Shown here piece after piece: positions 8,653 to 17,631 of a stretch of 51,569 bases of DNA. The notes below the pieces were generated by a model. The model was not told where the DNA came from and ran no database searches. It worked only from the letters and a program-made list of their open reading frames with translations. Origin of the DNA: an uncultured Lachnospiraceae bacterium (GTDB taxonomy: Bacteria > Bacillota > Clostridia > Lachnospirales > Lachnospiraceae); the NCBI GenBank assembly GCA_910587955.1, contig CAJUNN010000017.1, positions 1 through 51,569 on the forward strand, in the 5' to 3' direction. Position numbers and translations under genes: made by a program. The first letter of the stretch is position 1. The number at the start of each line of letters is the position of its first letter.

Positions 8653-8895
8653 TTATCTATTTAAAAATGTCAGATATTTAAACCGGATTTTTACCCTTAC
8701 TTCCCCTTCTGGAATCTCCCCCTCCGTCTGTTCCAGGGCGTCTGCCGTCCCGTATTCCGGATAAATACCGCCCCACCAGGCCGTATAGAAAGTCTGCACG
8801 GGACGCGGTGTGTAAACATAAGGGGCGAAGGCGCAGGTCCCCGCAAATCCGAGGGCAAGGGAAAGGGCTGTAATCAGAAATTTCAAGCGTTTCAT
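8653..8895 (-). CDS. Small exported protein of unknown function
   Basis: 80 residues with a clear signal-peptide-like N-terminus (MKRLKFLITALSLALGFAGT, then an AFA site at about residue 24) followed by a Tyr/Trp-rich stretch (PYVYTPRPVQTFYTAWWGG), an acidic stretch and a basic C-terminus. AAGGAG lies eight bases upstream of the ATG, which supports translation despite the small size. It is the last gene of the ispE-gntR unit, 49 bases after gntR. I do not recognise a family. Whether it is cleaved and secreted or stays anchored cannot be told. Confidence 0.6.
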   Translation of the reverse strand: MKRLKFLITALSLALGFAGTCAFAPYVYTPRPVQTFYTAWWGGIYPEYGTADALEQTEGEIPEGEVRVKIRFKYLTFLNR

Positions 8896-8944
8896 GGCAA
8901 TTCTCCTTTTGCGTTTTCCAGAGGATTCCCATATTTTTCCTAAT

Positions 8945-9613
8945 CTATGCCTGATGTTCCCGGATGTCTGTTAAAATTGCCTGCTCCTGGTTATCGATAT
9001 GCTCGCAAACTACAGCGGCCACAGCCTCCTTGTCCCCCCTGCGGATACCGTCGTAAATTCTCCAGTGCTCTTTGTCCAGCCGCTCGTGAGTCTTCTTGTC
9101 CTTCAGATATTCCAGCCGGTAGCGGTACATCTGTTCCCGCAGATTGTTTAAAATATGAATCAGCCTGGCATTGTCCGTCGCTTCGTAGATAATTTCATGA
9201 AACCGCACATCCGCAGCCGCCAGCGCCGTCACATCCTCCGTATCCTTCTGGCGCCGGAACTCCTCCCCTGCCTTCTTAAGCTCTTCTAAAAGCTCCGGCG
9301 TAATGCGCTCGCAGGCCACCTCGACTGCCAGGATTTCCAAAGTCCTGCGCACCTCCAGAACATTCTTCAAATCCTTCTCCGTGATGCTGGCCACCACGGC
9401 GCCCCGGCGGGGGATCATCACCACCAGGCCCTCCAGCTCCAGTTTCCGTATGGCCTCCCGGATAGGCGTGCGGCTCACGCCCAGGCGCTCCGCCAGATGA
9501 ATCTCCATCAGCCGCTCTCCCGGTTCCAGCTCTCCCCTAAGAATTGCCTGGCGGAGTGTCTGGAACACCACGTCCCGCAGGGGAAGATACTCGTTCATGG
9601 TTGTCGTATTCAT
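8945..9613 (-). CDS. GntR-family transcriptional regulator, FadR/FCD subfamily
   Basis: 222 residues: a winged helix N-terminal domain (segments LRQAILRGELEPGERLME and LAERLGVSRTPIREAIRKLE, about residues 15-75) and an all-helical FCD ligand domain with RFHEIIYEATDN and a C-terminal HI motif (VVCEHIDNQEQ), which in the family coordinate a metal and bind an organic acid. The ATG overlaps the ispE stop as ATGA, so the two are translationally coupled. A dyad just downstream of the ispE -10 may be its own operator. The effector cannot be inferred. Confidence 0.92.
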   Translation of the reverse strand: MNTTTMNEYLPLRDVVFQTLRQAILRGELEPGERLMEIHLAERLGVSRTPIREAIRKLELEGLVVMIPRRGAVVASITEKDLKNVLEVRRTLEILAVEVACERITPELLEELKKAGEEFRRQKDTEDVTALAAADVRFHEIIYEATDNARLIHILNNLREQMYRYRLEYLKDKKTHERLDKEHWRIYDGIRRGDKEAVAAVVCEHIDNQEQAILTDIREHQA

Positions 9614-10494
9614 GGTATGGCCCTCCTGTTATACGGGGTAGTCAAAAAGAGCTGCTTGGCCAAATGCCCTCTCTTCAAAACGGCAAACGCCTTTTTCGCC
9701 GCCTGACGGCTCTCAAAAACACCGAAGACCGTAGGGCCGCTTCCGCTCATCAAGGCCGCCTGAGCCCCGCAGCGCATCATCGTGTCTTTCAGCCTCTGGA
9801 TCACCGGATACTCCGGCACGGTCACCGTCTCCAGCACATTTCCCTGCCCCATCCGGGCAGCCAGTCCCTTCAAATCCCTCTGCTCCAGAGCTTCCCTCAT
9901 GCCGTCAATGTCCGGGTGGAAAGAAAGCCCGTCTGCCTGCAGATTCTCATACACAAACCGGGTGGATACGCTGACGCCCGGTTTTGCTACCAGAATGCAG
10001 CAGGGCGGCATGGGGGGAAGAGGGGTTAAAACCTCCCCGATTCCTTCCGCCAGCGCCGTTCCCCGCATCACACAATAGGGAACGTCCGCCCCAATCTTCA
10101 CCCCCCGGCGCATCAGCTCCTCTGTAGAAAGCCCCAGCCCGTACATGCGGTTTATTCCAAACAGCACGGCCGCGGCGTCAGAGCTTCCTCCGGCCATGCC
10201 TGCTGCCACGGGAATGTATTTTTTCAGATCAATACCGATGCCTCCGCGGATTCCGAACTCCTCCATCAGAAGTTTCGCTGCTTTGTAAACCAGGTTGTTT
10301 TCATTGGCCGGCAGATAATAGAGATTGGTTTTCACCCGGATCCCCGGATCCGCCTGCTTCTCCAGCAGGATCCGGTCGTAGATATGGACGGTCTGCATAA
10401 TCATACGCACCTCATGGTAGCCGTCCTCCCGGCGCCGCAGCACATCCAGACCCAGATTAATCTTCGCCAAAGCCTTCAGCTGCATTTTCTCCAT
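9610..10494 (-). CDS. ispE: 4-diphosphocytidyl-2-C-methyl-D-erythritol kinase
   Basis: GHMP-family kinase of the non-mevalonate isoprenoid pathway; phosphorylates CDP-methylerythritol at the 2-hydroxyl. 294 residues. LKALAKINLGLDVL at the N-terminus, the ATP loop PVAAGMAGGSSDAAAVL and the C-terminal MSGSGPTVFGVF are diagnostic. I chose the ATG at 10494 (MEKMQLKALAKINLG), preceded by GGGGGA; the open frame extends upstream but has no family similarity there. It is the first gene of a unit with gntR and a small exported protein, behind a candidate promoter and operator. Confidence 0.95.
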   Translation of the reverse strand: MEKMQLKALAKINLGLDVLRRREDGYHEVRMIMQTVHIYDRILLEKQADPGIRVKTNLYYLPANENNLVYKAAKLLMEEFGIRGGIGIDLKKYIPVAAGMAGGSSDAAAVLFGINRMYGLGLSTEELMRRGVKIGADVPYCVMRGTALAEGIGEVLTPLPPMPPCCILVAKPGVSVSTRFVYENLQADGLSFHPDIDGMREALEQRDLKGLAARMGQGNVLETVTVPEYPVIQRLKDTMMRCGAQAALMSGSGPTVFGVFESRQAAKKAFAVLKRGHLAKQLFLTTPYNRRAIP

Positions 10495-10563
10495 ATTATG
10501 TTTCCCCCTTTTCCCCAATCCATGCCTCCGCTTTAACAGGAGAAAATTTGCATTTTCTATGTT

Positions 10564-10579
10564 TTTTGTATACACAAAA
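10564..10579. promoter_or_regulatory. Candidate GntR operator dyad
   Basis: TTTTGT-ATAC-ACAAAA, two perfect 6-base arms around a 4-base centre, just downstream of the ispE -10. The shape resembles FadR/FCD-type GntR sites and the cognate regulator gene is in the same operon, so autoregulation is a reasonable inference. Confidence 0.45.
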
Positions 10580-10607
10580 GTATAGCAAATTTCCCGAAGA
10601 AGCGCAA
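10579..10607 (-). promoter_or_regulatory. Candidate ispE operon promoter
   Basis: On the minus strand TTGCGC (10607-10602), 17 bases, TATACT (10584-10579), about 85 bases before the ispE start. Confidence 0.55.
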
Positions 10608-10682
10608 CCATTTTCCTTGGCGCCAAGCGTGCCTTCCCCAAAGGAAACTGCTCTTTCGGACGCAGTTTCCTGTAAAGCAGGA

Positions 10683-10729
10683 AAAGCCGGGGCTCTGCCG
10701 CATGCGGTGCAGCGGACATCCCCGGCTTT
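10683..10729 (-). terminator. Intrinsic terminator of the SipL-like gene
   Basis: On the minus strand a stem of AAAGCCGGGG and CCCCGGCTTT encloses a further GC-rich stretch and is followed by TTTTCC; it begins 17 bases past the stop codon at 10747. Confidence 0.85.
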
Positions 10730-10746
10730 GAACAGATTTTTCTCCG

Positions 10747-12312
10747 TCACATATTTTCCATCTGCTTTACCAGCAGCAGCTTTTGTCCCGGCAGAACCTC
10801 CTGGGATGCCATCTCGTTCATACTGCAAATCTGCTCCCCCGTGGTATGATAAGCTTTCGCAATATCCCACAGGGTATCCGAAGGCTGGACCACATAAATC
10901 AGAAAACCCGGCAGGGCTTTGACAGCCTCCAGATTTAGGGGATGTTCCCGCACGTCCGAAATATGCTGTACCGTAACACGATCCAAGACCAGCGCATGGA
11001 TTAGAATCCCGGCCTTGACCTCCAGTTCTTCGCTGTTCACCATATTTACGGAAAGCTGATCCAGCGTAGTCTGCAGATAATAGACACTGTTGTTTCCGAT
11101 ACCCGAAACCTCGATCAAATGCTCGAAAGGAACGGCGCCTTTCATACAGAGGAACGGATGGCTGTCGTCGGAAGTGACATAGAGAACCTGGACTGCCACC
11201 ACGCCTTCCACCAGAAGTCCTTCCGCCGTCACCTGGATATCGTCCACTTTGACCTCGCCCCGGCTGTGGCAGATCTGCAGAATCTGCGCATCCGCGCTTT
11301 CTGTCTTCATGCGTTCCGTCACCCGGCATTTGGAGGCGTTGCACGCCAGAAGGTTCTCATAGACCGCCGGAGTGGTAATCAGCTCCAGCTCCTTGGAGGG
11401 ACTGTAGAGATCGCAGACCATACCAAGATGCTCTTCCTCATAAATCTGGATATTCAGCTCCAGAACCGCGTCAATATTCAGCACCCGCAGCTCTCCGTCA
11501 TAATCCGGTTTCACTTCCAGGTCCCCATGGGCCAGGCTCATCTCAATGTTTTCCAGCATTCCTTCCTGGCAGCCGCCTACGTCCACATGGCTGTTAAAAG
11601 GAAGGGCCTGTTCCATCCAGTAGGCTTTTCCGCTCTCTTCCTCCCCTTCGTACAGGATGAACACCACCAGTTCTCCTTTTATAAGGACTTCCCCTTCCGA
11701 GAGCCGCAGTTCCGCTCCCTGGACAGAAATATCCTGCCAGAGCAGCTGCCGGATATTCGGCTTGTTGGCCGGAAGGATGATCTCGTCCTTGATCCGGCAG
11801 GTATCCTTCTTCTGCACCGCCAGCCCGGCCGCTGAAATATGACAGGTTTTTATCTGCACATCCTCGGATCCTTCTGCTGACACGGGGACCTCCTCGTCAA
11901 AAAGCTCCTCAACCGCCAGCTCCAGAGTCAGAACCGTTTTAATGCTCAGCTTTCTGGAATTGATCAGAAAGGCAGACACATCCTCCAGCATCCATTTCAG
12001 CTGCAGGCTGTCGCCGTCTTTGGCATCCTCTACGTTCATCATTTCCTCGAAAGGAATCTGTCCCTGAATGCTATGTAAACTGTTATCCAGGGAATCTCCC
12101 ATATACAGAGCCCAAAACTGCAGATTCCCTTTCACTCTCACCCGGCCGGCCTCTACCTTCACCTCGGCGATTTCAATCGTCCCCTTCTCCTGGATGAGCA
12201 TCCCGGCATCCGGCATTTGATCCGGAATATTATAGTCATCATCCAGGGTAATCTGGCTGACTGCTTTTCCCTTCTGCCGGTTCATGTGAATATTTTTCCG
12301 AACAAGCTCCAC
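10747..12312 (-). CDS. SipL-like spore envelope protein (SPOCS repeats plus LysM)
   Basis: About 521 residues with the SipL layout: an N-terminal segment VELVRKNIHMNRQKGKAVSQ followed by ITLDDDYNIPD, repeated SPOCS-type beta domains (for example GKAYWMEQALPFNSHVDV and CMKGAVPFEHLIEVSG), and a C-terminal LysM domain (YVVQPSDTLWDIAKAYHT, about the last 50 residues). In Clostridioides difficile SipL binds SpoIVA through its LysM domain during spore-coat and envelope assembly; a similar role is inferred and implies a spore-forming organism. The start is uncertain: no ATG fits, and the GTG at 12312 (family-like MELVRKN) is preferred over the GTG at 12321. Its own terminator follows. Confidence 0.88.
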   Translation of the reverse strand: MELVRKNIHMNRQKGKAVSQITLDDDYNIPDQMPDAGMLIQEKGTIEIAEVKVEAGRVRVKGNLQFWALYMGDSLDNSLHSIQGQIPFEEMMNVEDAKDGDSLQLKWMLEDVSAFLINSRKLSIKTVLTLELAVEELFDEEVPVSAEGSEDVQIKTCHISAAGLAVQKKDTCRIKDEIILPANKPNIRQLLWQDISVQGAELRLSEGEVLIKGELVVFILYEGEEESGKAYWMEQALPFNSHVDVGGCQEGMLENIEMSLAHGDLEVKPDYDGELRVLNIDAVLELNIQIYEEEHLGMVCDLYSPSKELELITTPAVYENLLACNASKCRVTERMKTESADAQILQICHSRGEVKVDDIQVTAEGLLVEGVVAVQVLYVTSDDSHPFLCMKGAVPFEHLIEVSGIGNNSVYYLQTTLDQLSVNMVNSEELEVKAGILIHALVLDRVTVQHISDVREHPLNLEAVKALPGFLIYVVQPSDTLWDIAKAYHTTGEQICSMNEMASQEVLPGQKLLLVKQMENM

Positions 12313-12378
12313 AACACACACCTGCTTTCATCTTTCCTTTCTACCAGTCTATGCCCGGATTTCCAACTTATACCATTC

Positions 12379-12783
12379 TCATTGAAATACCACCGGTTTA
12401 TCTACATATTCCGTCTTCACCACCAGGAAGGGAAAGCTGGGCGCCTCCGCCACCGTCTCATCCCTGGAAGGCCCGATGAGGCTGGTATCAAAATATACAG
12501 CATTTTCCGACAGGTACAGCTCGTTCACCGCAATGCTGTAACCGCTGGTTTTCTGCTCCCCGTAGCCCACGCAGAGATAAAGATCCTGCTCCTCCTCATA
12601 CGTCAGCTTAAAGGGCTCTTTCCTCTTTTCCTCCAGAATTGTCCGAAGGCCCTCCGGCGCTTTGCCTTCCTCCACAATGGTGTACTCTAAGTCCCGCAGC
12701 TTCTCCCGCTCATTTGTCTGCACGCTGCACCCGGATAAAAGCAGCATACAGCCTGTCATAAAAATCCAGACTATTTTCCGCAT
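12379..12783 (-). CDS. PrcB-like C-terminal domain lipoprotein
   Basis: About 134 residues. The N-terminus (MRKIVWIFMTGCMLLLSGC) is a lipoprotein signal with lipobox LSGC. The C-terminal half matches the PrcB_C domain of small secreted Clostridial proteins, with the segments SGYSIAVNELYLSENAVYFD and PSFPFLVVKTE. The ATG at 12783 has AGGAGG eight bases upstream; a GTG at 12792 overlaps that site and is rejected. PrcB in spirochaetes is part of a surface protease complex, but for this short Firmicute form no function is established. It precedes the SipL-like gene on the same strand by 66 bases. Confidence 0.8.
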   Translation of the reverse strand: MRKIVWIFMTGCMLLLSGCSVQTNEREKLRDLEYTIVEEGKAPEGLRTILEEKRKEPFKLTYEEEQDLYLCVGYGEQKTSGYSIAVNELYLSENAVYFDTSLIGPSRDETVAEAPSFPFLVVKTEYVDKPVVFQ

Positions 12784-12830
12784 ACATCTCACCTCCTAAT
12801 ATACTTATGGGGAAAATGCTTGCATTATCC

Positions 12831-12859
12831 TTGTTTTTTGCCGTTATCTTTATTATAAT
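12831..12859 (+). promoter_or_regulatory. Candidate malQ operon promoter
   Basis: TTGTTT (12831-12836), 17 bases, perfect TATAAT (12854-12859), 38 bases before the malQ start. Confidence 0.65.
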
Positions 12860-12897
12860 GAGAGAAGGCGGAAGATTGCCTGTTAAGGAGGAAAACT

Positions 12898-14418
12898 ATG
12901 CACTTTAAAACATCGGCCGACAGCCATGTGAATCACAGGTACAGCGGCATTCTGTTACATCCCACATCTTTCCCCTCTCCCTACGGAATCGGGGATTTCG
13001 GAAAAGGAGCTTATGAATTTGTAGATTTTCTGGAGGCGGCGGGACAGCATCTCTGGCAGATACTTCCCTTGGTTCCCATTACCTCTTTCGGCAATTCTCC
13101 CTACCAGGGTTTTTCTGTATTTGCCGGAGAACCCCTCCTCATCAGCCCGGAGCTTCTGCAGGAGAAACGACTGCTGGCCCGGGAAGATCTGCAGGATATC
13201 CCGGATTTCGATCCGGTCAAAATTGATTACGATCTTGTGCGGGAATATAAATACGGCCTTTATAAAAAGGCTTTTGCCGCTTTTCTCCACACAGCGGATA
13301 AAAATCTTCTGGAAGAATACGAATCCTTCTGTGAAGCCAACGCATTCTGGCTGAACGACTACTGCCTCTTTATGGCGGCGCGGGATTACCACGAGGGAAG
13401 CGCCTGGACAGAGTGGCCGGACGATCTGCGCAATCCCACAAAAGAAAGCCGTGCTCTCTGGAGCCGGAAACTGGAAGACTCCATTTCCTATCATCGGTTT
13501 TTACAGTATCTTTTCCATATGCAGTGGTACGCTCTGAAACAGTATGCCAACGATAAGGGCATCGCCATTATCGGGGATATTCCCATCTTTGTCTCCCCGG
13601 ACAGCGCCGACGTGTGGGCGAACCGCGAGCTGTTCCAGATGACAGAGGAAGGCACCCTCTCCGCAGTGGCCGGAGTTCCCCCCGACTATTTCAGTTCCAC
13701 CGGACAGCTCTGGGGCAACCCCCTCTACGACTGGGAGGTGCACAAAGCGGACGGCTATCAATGGTGGATTTCCAGAATCCGCAATCAAATCGATCAGGTA
13801 GACTACCTGCGGATCGATCATTTCCGGGGGCTGGAGGCTTACTGGTCTGTCCCCGTAGGGGAGACTACCGCCATCAACGGAACCTGGGTCAAAGGCCCGG
13901 GAGAGGATCTGTTCCGCGCCATTCAGGCCGAGCTGGGCGAAGATCTGCCCATTTTCGCGGAAGATCTGGGACTGATCACGCCGGAGGTGGAGCATCTTAG
14001 GGATACCTTCGGATTTCCCGGTATGCGCATTCTGCAGTTTGCCTTTGAGGGAGGCGAAAGCACCTTCCTTCCTCACCAGCTCAATACCCGCAACTGTATT
14101 TGCTACACGGGCACCCATGACAACAATACCAGCCGGGGATGGTATGATCAAACCTCCGAATATTCCAGGGATAAGGTCCGCCGCTATATGAACACGGACG
14201 CCTCCAGCATCAGCTGGGACTTTATCCGGATCTGTCTCGGCACCATTGCCCGCTACGCCATCTTCCCTCTCCAGGATGTACTGAAGCTGGGAAGCGAAGC
14301 CCGGATGAACGTTCCCGGACAGGCACACGGAAACTGGGCATGGCGTTACCAAAAAGGAGATCTCAATTCCGGCATGGCGTCCGGACTGCGCCAGATGACG
14401 GAACTTTTCGGAAGATAG
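12898..14418 (+). CDS. malQ: 4-alpha-glucanotransferase (GH77)
   Basis: Amylomaltase that transfers alpha-1,4-glucan segments between acceptors in glycogen or maltodextrin metabolism. 506 residues, full length. Catalytic motifs are visible: nucleophile Asp in YLRIDHFRGLEAYW, acid Glu in IFAEDLG and the third carboxylate in TGTHDNNT. The N-terminal SGILLHPTSFPSPYGIGDFG is canonical. AAGGAGG lies close upstream of the ATG and a strong promoter precedes it. It is the first of five plus-strand genes with short gaps or overlaps; the other four concern lipid and cell-wall synthesis, so it is functionally an odd leader. Confidence 0.96.
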   Translation: MHFKTSADSHVNHRYSGILLHPTSFPSPYGIGDFGKGAYEFVDFLEAAGQHLWQILPLVPITSFGNSPYQGFSVFAGEPLLISPELLQEKRLLAREDLQDIPDFDPVKIDYDLVREYKYGLYKKAFAAFLHTADKNLLEEYESFCEANAFWLNDYCLFMAARDYHEGSAWTEWPDDLRNPTKESRALWSRKLEDSISYHRFLQYLFHMQWYALKQYANDKGIAIIGDIPIFVSPDSADVWANRELFQMTEEGTLSAVAGVPPDYFSSTGQLWGNPLYDWEVHKADGYQWWISRIRNQIDQVDYLRIDHFRGLEAYWSVPVGETTAINGTWVKGPGEDLFRAIQAELGEDLPIFAEDLGLITPEVEHLRDTFGFPGMRILQFAFEGGESTFLPHQLNTRNCICYTGTHDNNTSRGWYDQTSEYSRDKVRRYMNTDASSISWDFIRICLGTIARYAIFPLQDVLKLGSEARMNVPGQAHGNWAWRYQKGDLNSGMASGLRQMTELFGR

Positions 14419-14427
14419 GAGGTCTCC

Positions 14428-15159
14428 ATGTTAAGACTGATTGTTATTGCTCTGATGCTCTTTCTCTATCTGCTGCTGGGCATCCCCGTACTTTTAGTGG
14501 AATGGGTCATCGGCAAATATAACAAAAAGGCCAAAGACTACAGCTGCCTGCGCATGGTGCAGACTGCCTTTAAGCTGATGCTGAAGGTGGCAGGCGTCCG
14601 TCTCACAGTCATAGGGGAAGAGCACGTTCCCAAGGATCAGGCTGTCCTCTACATCGGCAACCACCGCAGCTATTTTGACATCCTGCTCACTTATTCCCGG
14701 TGTCCCAGACTGACCGGTTATGTAGCTAAAGTCGAAATGCTCCGCTACTGGCTGCTGCGCGACTGGATGAAAGCGCTCTACTGCCTGTTTCTGGACCGGG
14801 AAGATATGAAAGCCGGTTTAAAAACGATTCTTCAGGGAATTGAATATATTAAAAACGGGATCTCCATCTGCATTTTCCCGGAAGGGACGAGAAACCGCCA
14901 GGAGGAAATGCTTCCCTTCAAAGAGGGCAGTCTGAAAATGGCAGAAAAAACCGGATGTCCCATTATTCCCATGGCCATCACCAACTCGGCGGAGATTTTC
15001 GAGAATCATCTTCCTTTTGTCCGCCCCTGCCATGTGATTCTGGAATACGGGACACCCATTCTCCCCAAAGAACTTTCCAAGGAAGATCGGAAGTTCCTGG
15101 GCGCTTATACACAGAAGAAAATCCAGGAGATGCTGGATAAAAACAAAGACCTGCTGTAG
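14428..15159 (+). CDS. plsC: 1-acyl-sn-glycerol-3-phosphate acyltransferase
   Basis: Membrane-bound acyltransferase that makes phosphatidic acid from lysophosphatidic acid. 243 residues. The H-x4-D motif is in GNHRSYFDIL and the glycerophosphate-binding motif in FPEGTRNRQ; an N-terminal membrane segment (about residues 3-25) precedes them. GGAGG is seven bases before the ATG and only nine bases separate it from malQ. It ends with TAG, which shows that TAG is used here as a genuine stop. Confidence 0.93.
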   Translation: MLRLIVIALMLFLYLLLGIPVLLVEWVIGKYNKKAKDYSCLRMVQTAFKLMLKVAGVRLTVIGEEHVPKDQAVLYIGNHRSYFDILLTYSRCPRLTGYVAKVEMLRYWLLRDWMKALYCLFLDREDMKAGLKTILQGIEYIKNGISICIFPEGTRNRQEEMLPFKEGSLKMAEKTGCPIIPMAITNSAEIFENHLPFVRPCHVILEYGTPILPKELSKEDRKFLGAYTQKKIQEMLDKNKDLL

Positions 15160-15185
15160 GCAGGGTTTATGAGGAGTGTCGCATT

Positions 15186-16241
15186 ATGAAAATCGTAGTA
15201 TTGGCCGGAGGCATCAGCACGGAACGGGACGTTTCCTTAAGCTCCGGCAGCAAGATTTACCGCGCCCTGAAAGCAAAGGGCCACCAGGCCGTTCTGCTGG
15301 ATGTATATCTGGGACTTGACACCGAGGAGCCGGTGACAGAAGCCCTTTTCTCCTCCGGCACAGACTGGGCAAAAGATATCCTGGCAGTCTCAGAATCCCA
15401 TCCGGATCTGTCCCGACTCCGTGAACTCCGCAAGGACGGCGGAAAAAATATGTTCGGCCCTCATGTGCTGGACCTCTGCCAGATGGCGGATATGGTTTTC
15501 CTGGGCCTTCACGGGGCAAACGGCGAGGACGGACGGATTCAGGCCGCTTTTGATCTTATGGGAATTCCCTACACGGGAACCGGCTATCTGAGCAGCGCCC
15601 TGGCTATGGATAAAAGTATTTCCAAACAGCTCTTCGAAAAAGCCGGCATCCCCGCTCCTGCAGGAATTACCCTGAAAAACGGGGAACACCCGGACCTTTC
15701 CGCCCTCACCTTTCCCTGTATGGTGAAAACCATCTGCGGAGGTTCCAGCGTGGGCGTGTACCGGGTAGAGAAACCGGAGGATCTGGCAGAAGCCCTGGCG
15801 GAAGCCTACAGCTTCGCCGACGACGTGATCGTAGAGCAGTTTATCAGCGGCCGGGAATTCTCCGTAGGCGTCATTGACGGTAAAGCCCTGCCTGTCATTG
15901 AGATTGCTCCCCTGGAAGGCTTCTACGATTATAAGAACAAATATCAGCCCGGCAGTACCGTGGAGACCTGCCCGGCGGAATTAAAACCGGAACTGACGGC
16001 CCGGATGCAGCGCTATGCAGAAATGGCCTACCATGCCCTGAAGCTGGAAGCCTACGCCCGGATGGACTTCATGATGGATACCTCCGACGAATCCGTCTAC
16101 TGCCTGGAGGCCAACACCCTTCCCGGCATGACGCCTACCAGCCTTCTCCCCCAGGAAGCGGCGGCGGCGGGCATGTCCTTCGAAGATCTCTGCGAAAAAA
16201 TCATTGAAGTTTCTCTGGCCAGAGGAAATCGTAAGAAATGA
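15186..16241 (+). CDS. ddl: D-alanine--D-alanine ligase
   Basis: ATP-grasp ligase that makes the D-Ala-D-Ala dipeptide for peptidoglycan. 351 residues. MKIVVLAGGISTERDVSLSSG at the start, the central MVKTICGGSSVGV loop, and EANTLPGMTPTSLLPQEA at the end are diagnostic. It is immediately followed by murF, the next enzyme in the pathway, which supports a functional pair. AGGAGTG lies before the ATG. Confidence 0.95.
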   Translation: MKIVVLAGGISTERDVSLSSGSKIYRALKAKGHQAVLLDVYLGLDTEEPVTEALFSSGTDWAKDILAVSESHPDLSRLRELRKDGGKNMFGPHVLDLCQMADMVFLGLHGANGEDGRIQAAFDLMGIPYTGTGYLSSALAMDKSISKQLFEKAGIPAPAGITLKNGEHPDLSALTFPCMVKTICGGSSVGVYRVEKPEDLAEALAEAYSFADDVIVEQFISGREFSVGVIDGKALPVIEIAPLEGFYDYKNKYQPGSTVETCPAELKPELTARMQRYAEMAYHALKLEAYARMDFMMDTSDESVYCLEANTLPGMTPTSLLPQEAAAAGMSFEDLCEKIIEVSLARGNRKK

Positions 16242-16248
16242 GGAAGCC

Positions 16249-17631
16249 ATGAAAAATATGTCTTTAAACCAGATCGCCCTGGCCTGCGGCGGAACCTATA
16301 CGGGTACGGAAACCCAGCGGTTCCGGGAGGTTTCCGGCGTGGTCATCGACAGCCGTAAAGTAGAGCCGGGCTTTCTCTTCGTAGCCCTAAAGGGCGAAAG
16401 GGTAGACGGACACAGCTTTATCCCCACGGTATACGCCAAGGGTGCCGCCTGCGTCCTCTGCGAACAGCCCCCGGAATTTCCCTCCGGCCCCTATATCCAG
16501 GTGGAATCCTGCCTGCAGGCCCTGAAAAGCCTGGCGGAATATTACCGCAGCACCCTGTCCATCCCTGTGATCGGCATCTCCGGGAGCGTGGGAAAGACCA
16601 GCACCAAAGAGATGATTGCCGCCGTTCTGGAACAAAAATACAAGGTTTTAAAGACCGAAGGAAATTTTAACAACGAGATCGGACTGCCCCTCACCATCTT
16701 CCGCATCCGGGAAGAGCATGAGGCAGCAGTTTTGGAAATGGGCATCAGCGATTTCGGGGAGATGACCCGTCTGGGACGGATGGCCCGTCCCAACATCTGC
16801 GTCCTGACCAACATCGGACTGTGCCACCTGGAAAATCTCAAAGACCGGGACGGTATTCTCCGGGCCAAGACGGAGATGTTCAGCCAGGCCCAGCCGGGTG
16901 CACGCATCTTTCTCAACGGAGACGACGATAAACTGCTGACCCTAAAGGAAAGCCGTTCCCCCAGCCCCTGCTTCTTCGGCCTGGATCCCTCTCATGACCT
17001 CTATGCCGCGGATATCGAAAACCTGGGGCTTGACGGAACCCGCTGTACTTTCGTCACCAAAGCCGGTTCCTTCTCGGCACGGATTCCCATTCCCGGCCGT
17101 CATATGGTGTATAACGCCCTGGCCGGAGCTGCCGTGGGCCTGGAACTGGAACTGACCCTGGAGGAGATACGCGCAGGCATCGAAAGCCTGTCTCCCGTCA
17201 GCGGCCGGAATAACCTGATACACACGGCAAAATGGACCATCCTGGACGACTGCTACAATGCGAATCCGGTGTCCATGCAGGCCTCCCTGGATGTCCTTTC
17301 CAATGCCCTGGGACGGAAAGTTGCCATTCTGGGAGATATGGGAGAGCTTGGAGAAAATGAAAAACTGCTCCACTACAACGTGGGCTGCTATGCGGCAGAT
17401 GCCCGTGCGGATGCCGTTTTCCTGGCAGGAACCCTTTCGAAAGAAACCGCCCGGGGCATTGAAGCCAAAGCCCCCGGCATGACCTGCCGCCATTTCGATA
17501 CCCGGGAGGAACTCCTAAAAGCCCTTCCCCTTCTGCTCCTGAAGGGGGATTCTATCCTGGTAAAAGCTTCTCATTTTATGGAATTTAACCAGATCGTCGA
17601 ATACCTGAAACAGACAGGAGAAACACTATGA
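16249..17631 (+). CDS. murF: UDP-N-acetylmuramoyl-tripeptide--D-alanyl-D-alanine ligase
   Basis: Adds the D-Ala-D-Ala dipeptide to UDP-MurNAc-tripeptide. About 460 residues. The Mur-ligase P-loop GISGSVGKTSTKEM, the FNNEIGLPLTIF segment, the HLENLKDRDGILRAKTEM stretch and the DCYNANPVSMQASLD motif are present. I prefer the ATG at 16249, seven bases after the ddl stop region with GAGGAAG upstream; a start at 16258 is also possible. Its TGA overlaps the next ATG as ATGA. Confidence 0.94.
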   Translation: MKNMSLNQIALACGGTYTGTETQRFREVSGVVIDSRKVEPGFLFVALKGERVDGHSFIPTVYAKGAACVLCEQPPEFPSGPYIQVESCLQALKSLAEYYRSTLSIPVIGISGSVGKTSTKEMIAAVLEQKYKVLKTEGNFNNEIGLPLTIFRIREEHEAAVLEMGISDFGEMTRLGRMARPNICVLTNIGLCHLENLKDRDGILRAKTEMFSQAQPGARIFLNGDDDKLLTLKESRSPSPCFFGLDPSHDLYAADIENLGLDGTRCTFVTKAGSFSARIPIPGRHMVYNALAGAAVGLELELTLEEIRAGIESLSPVSGRNNLIHTAKWTILDDCYNANPVSMQASLDVLSNALGRKVAILGDMGELGENEKLLHYNVGCYAADARADAVFLAGTLSKETARGIEAKAPGMTCRHFDTREELLKALPLLLLKGDSILVKASHFMEFNQIVEYLKQTGETL

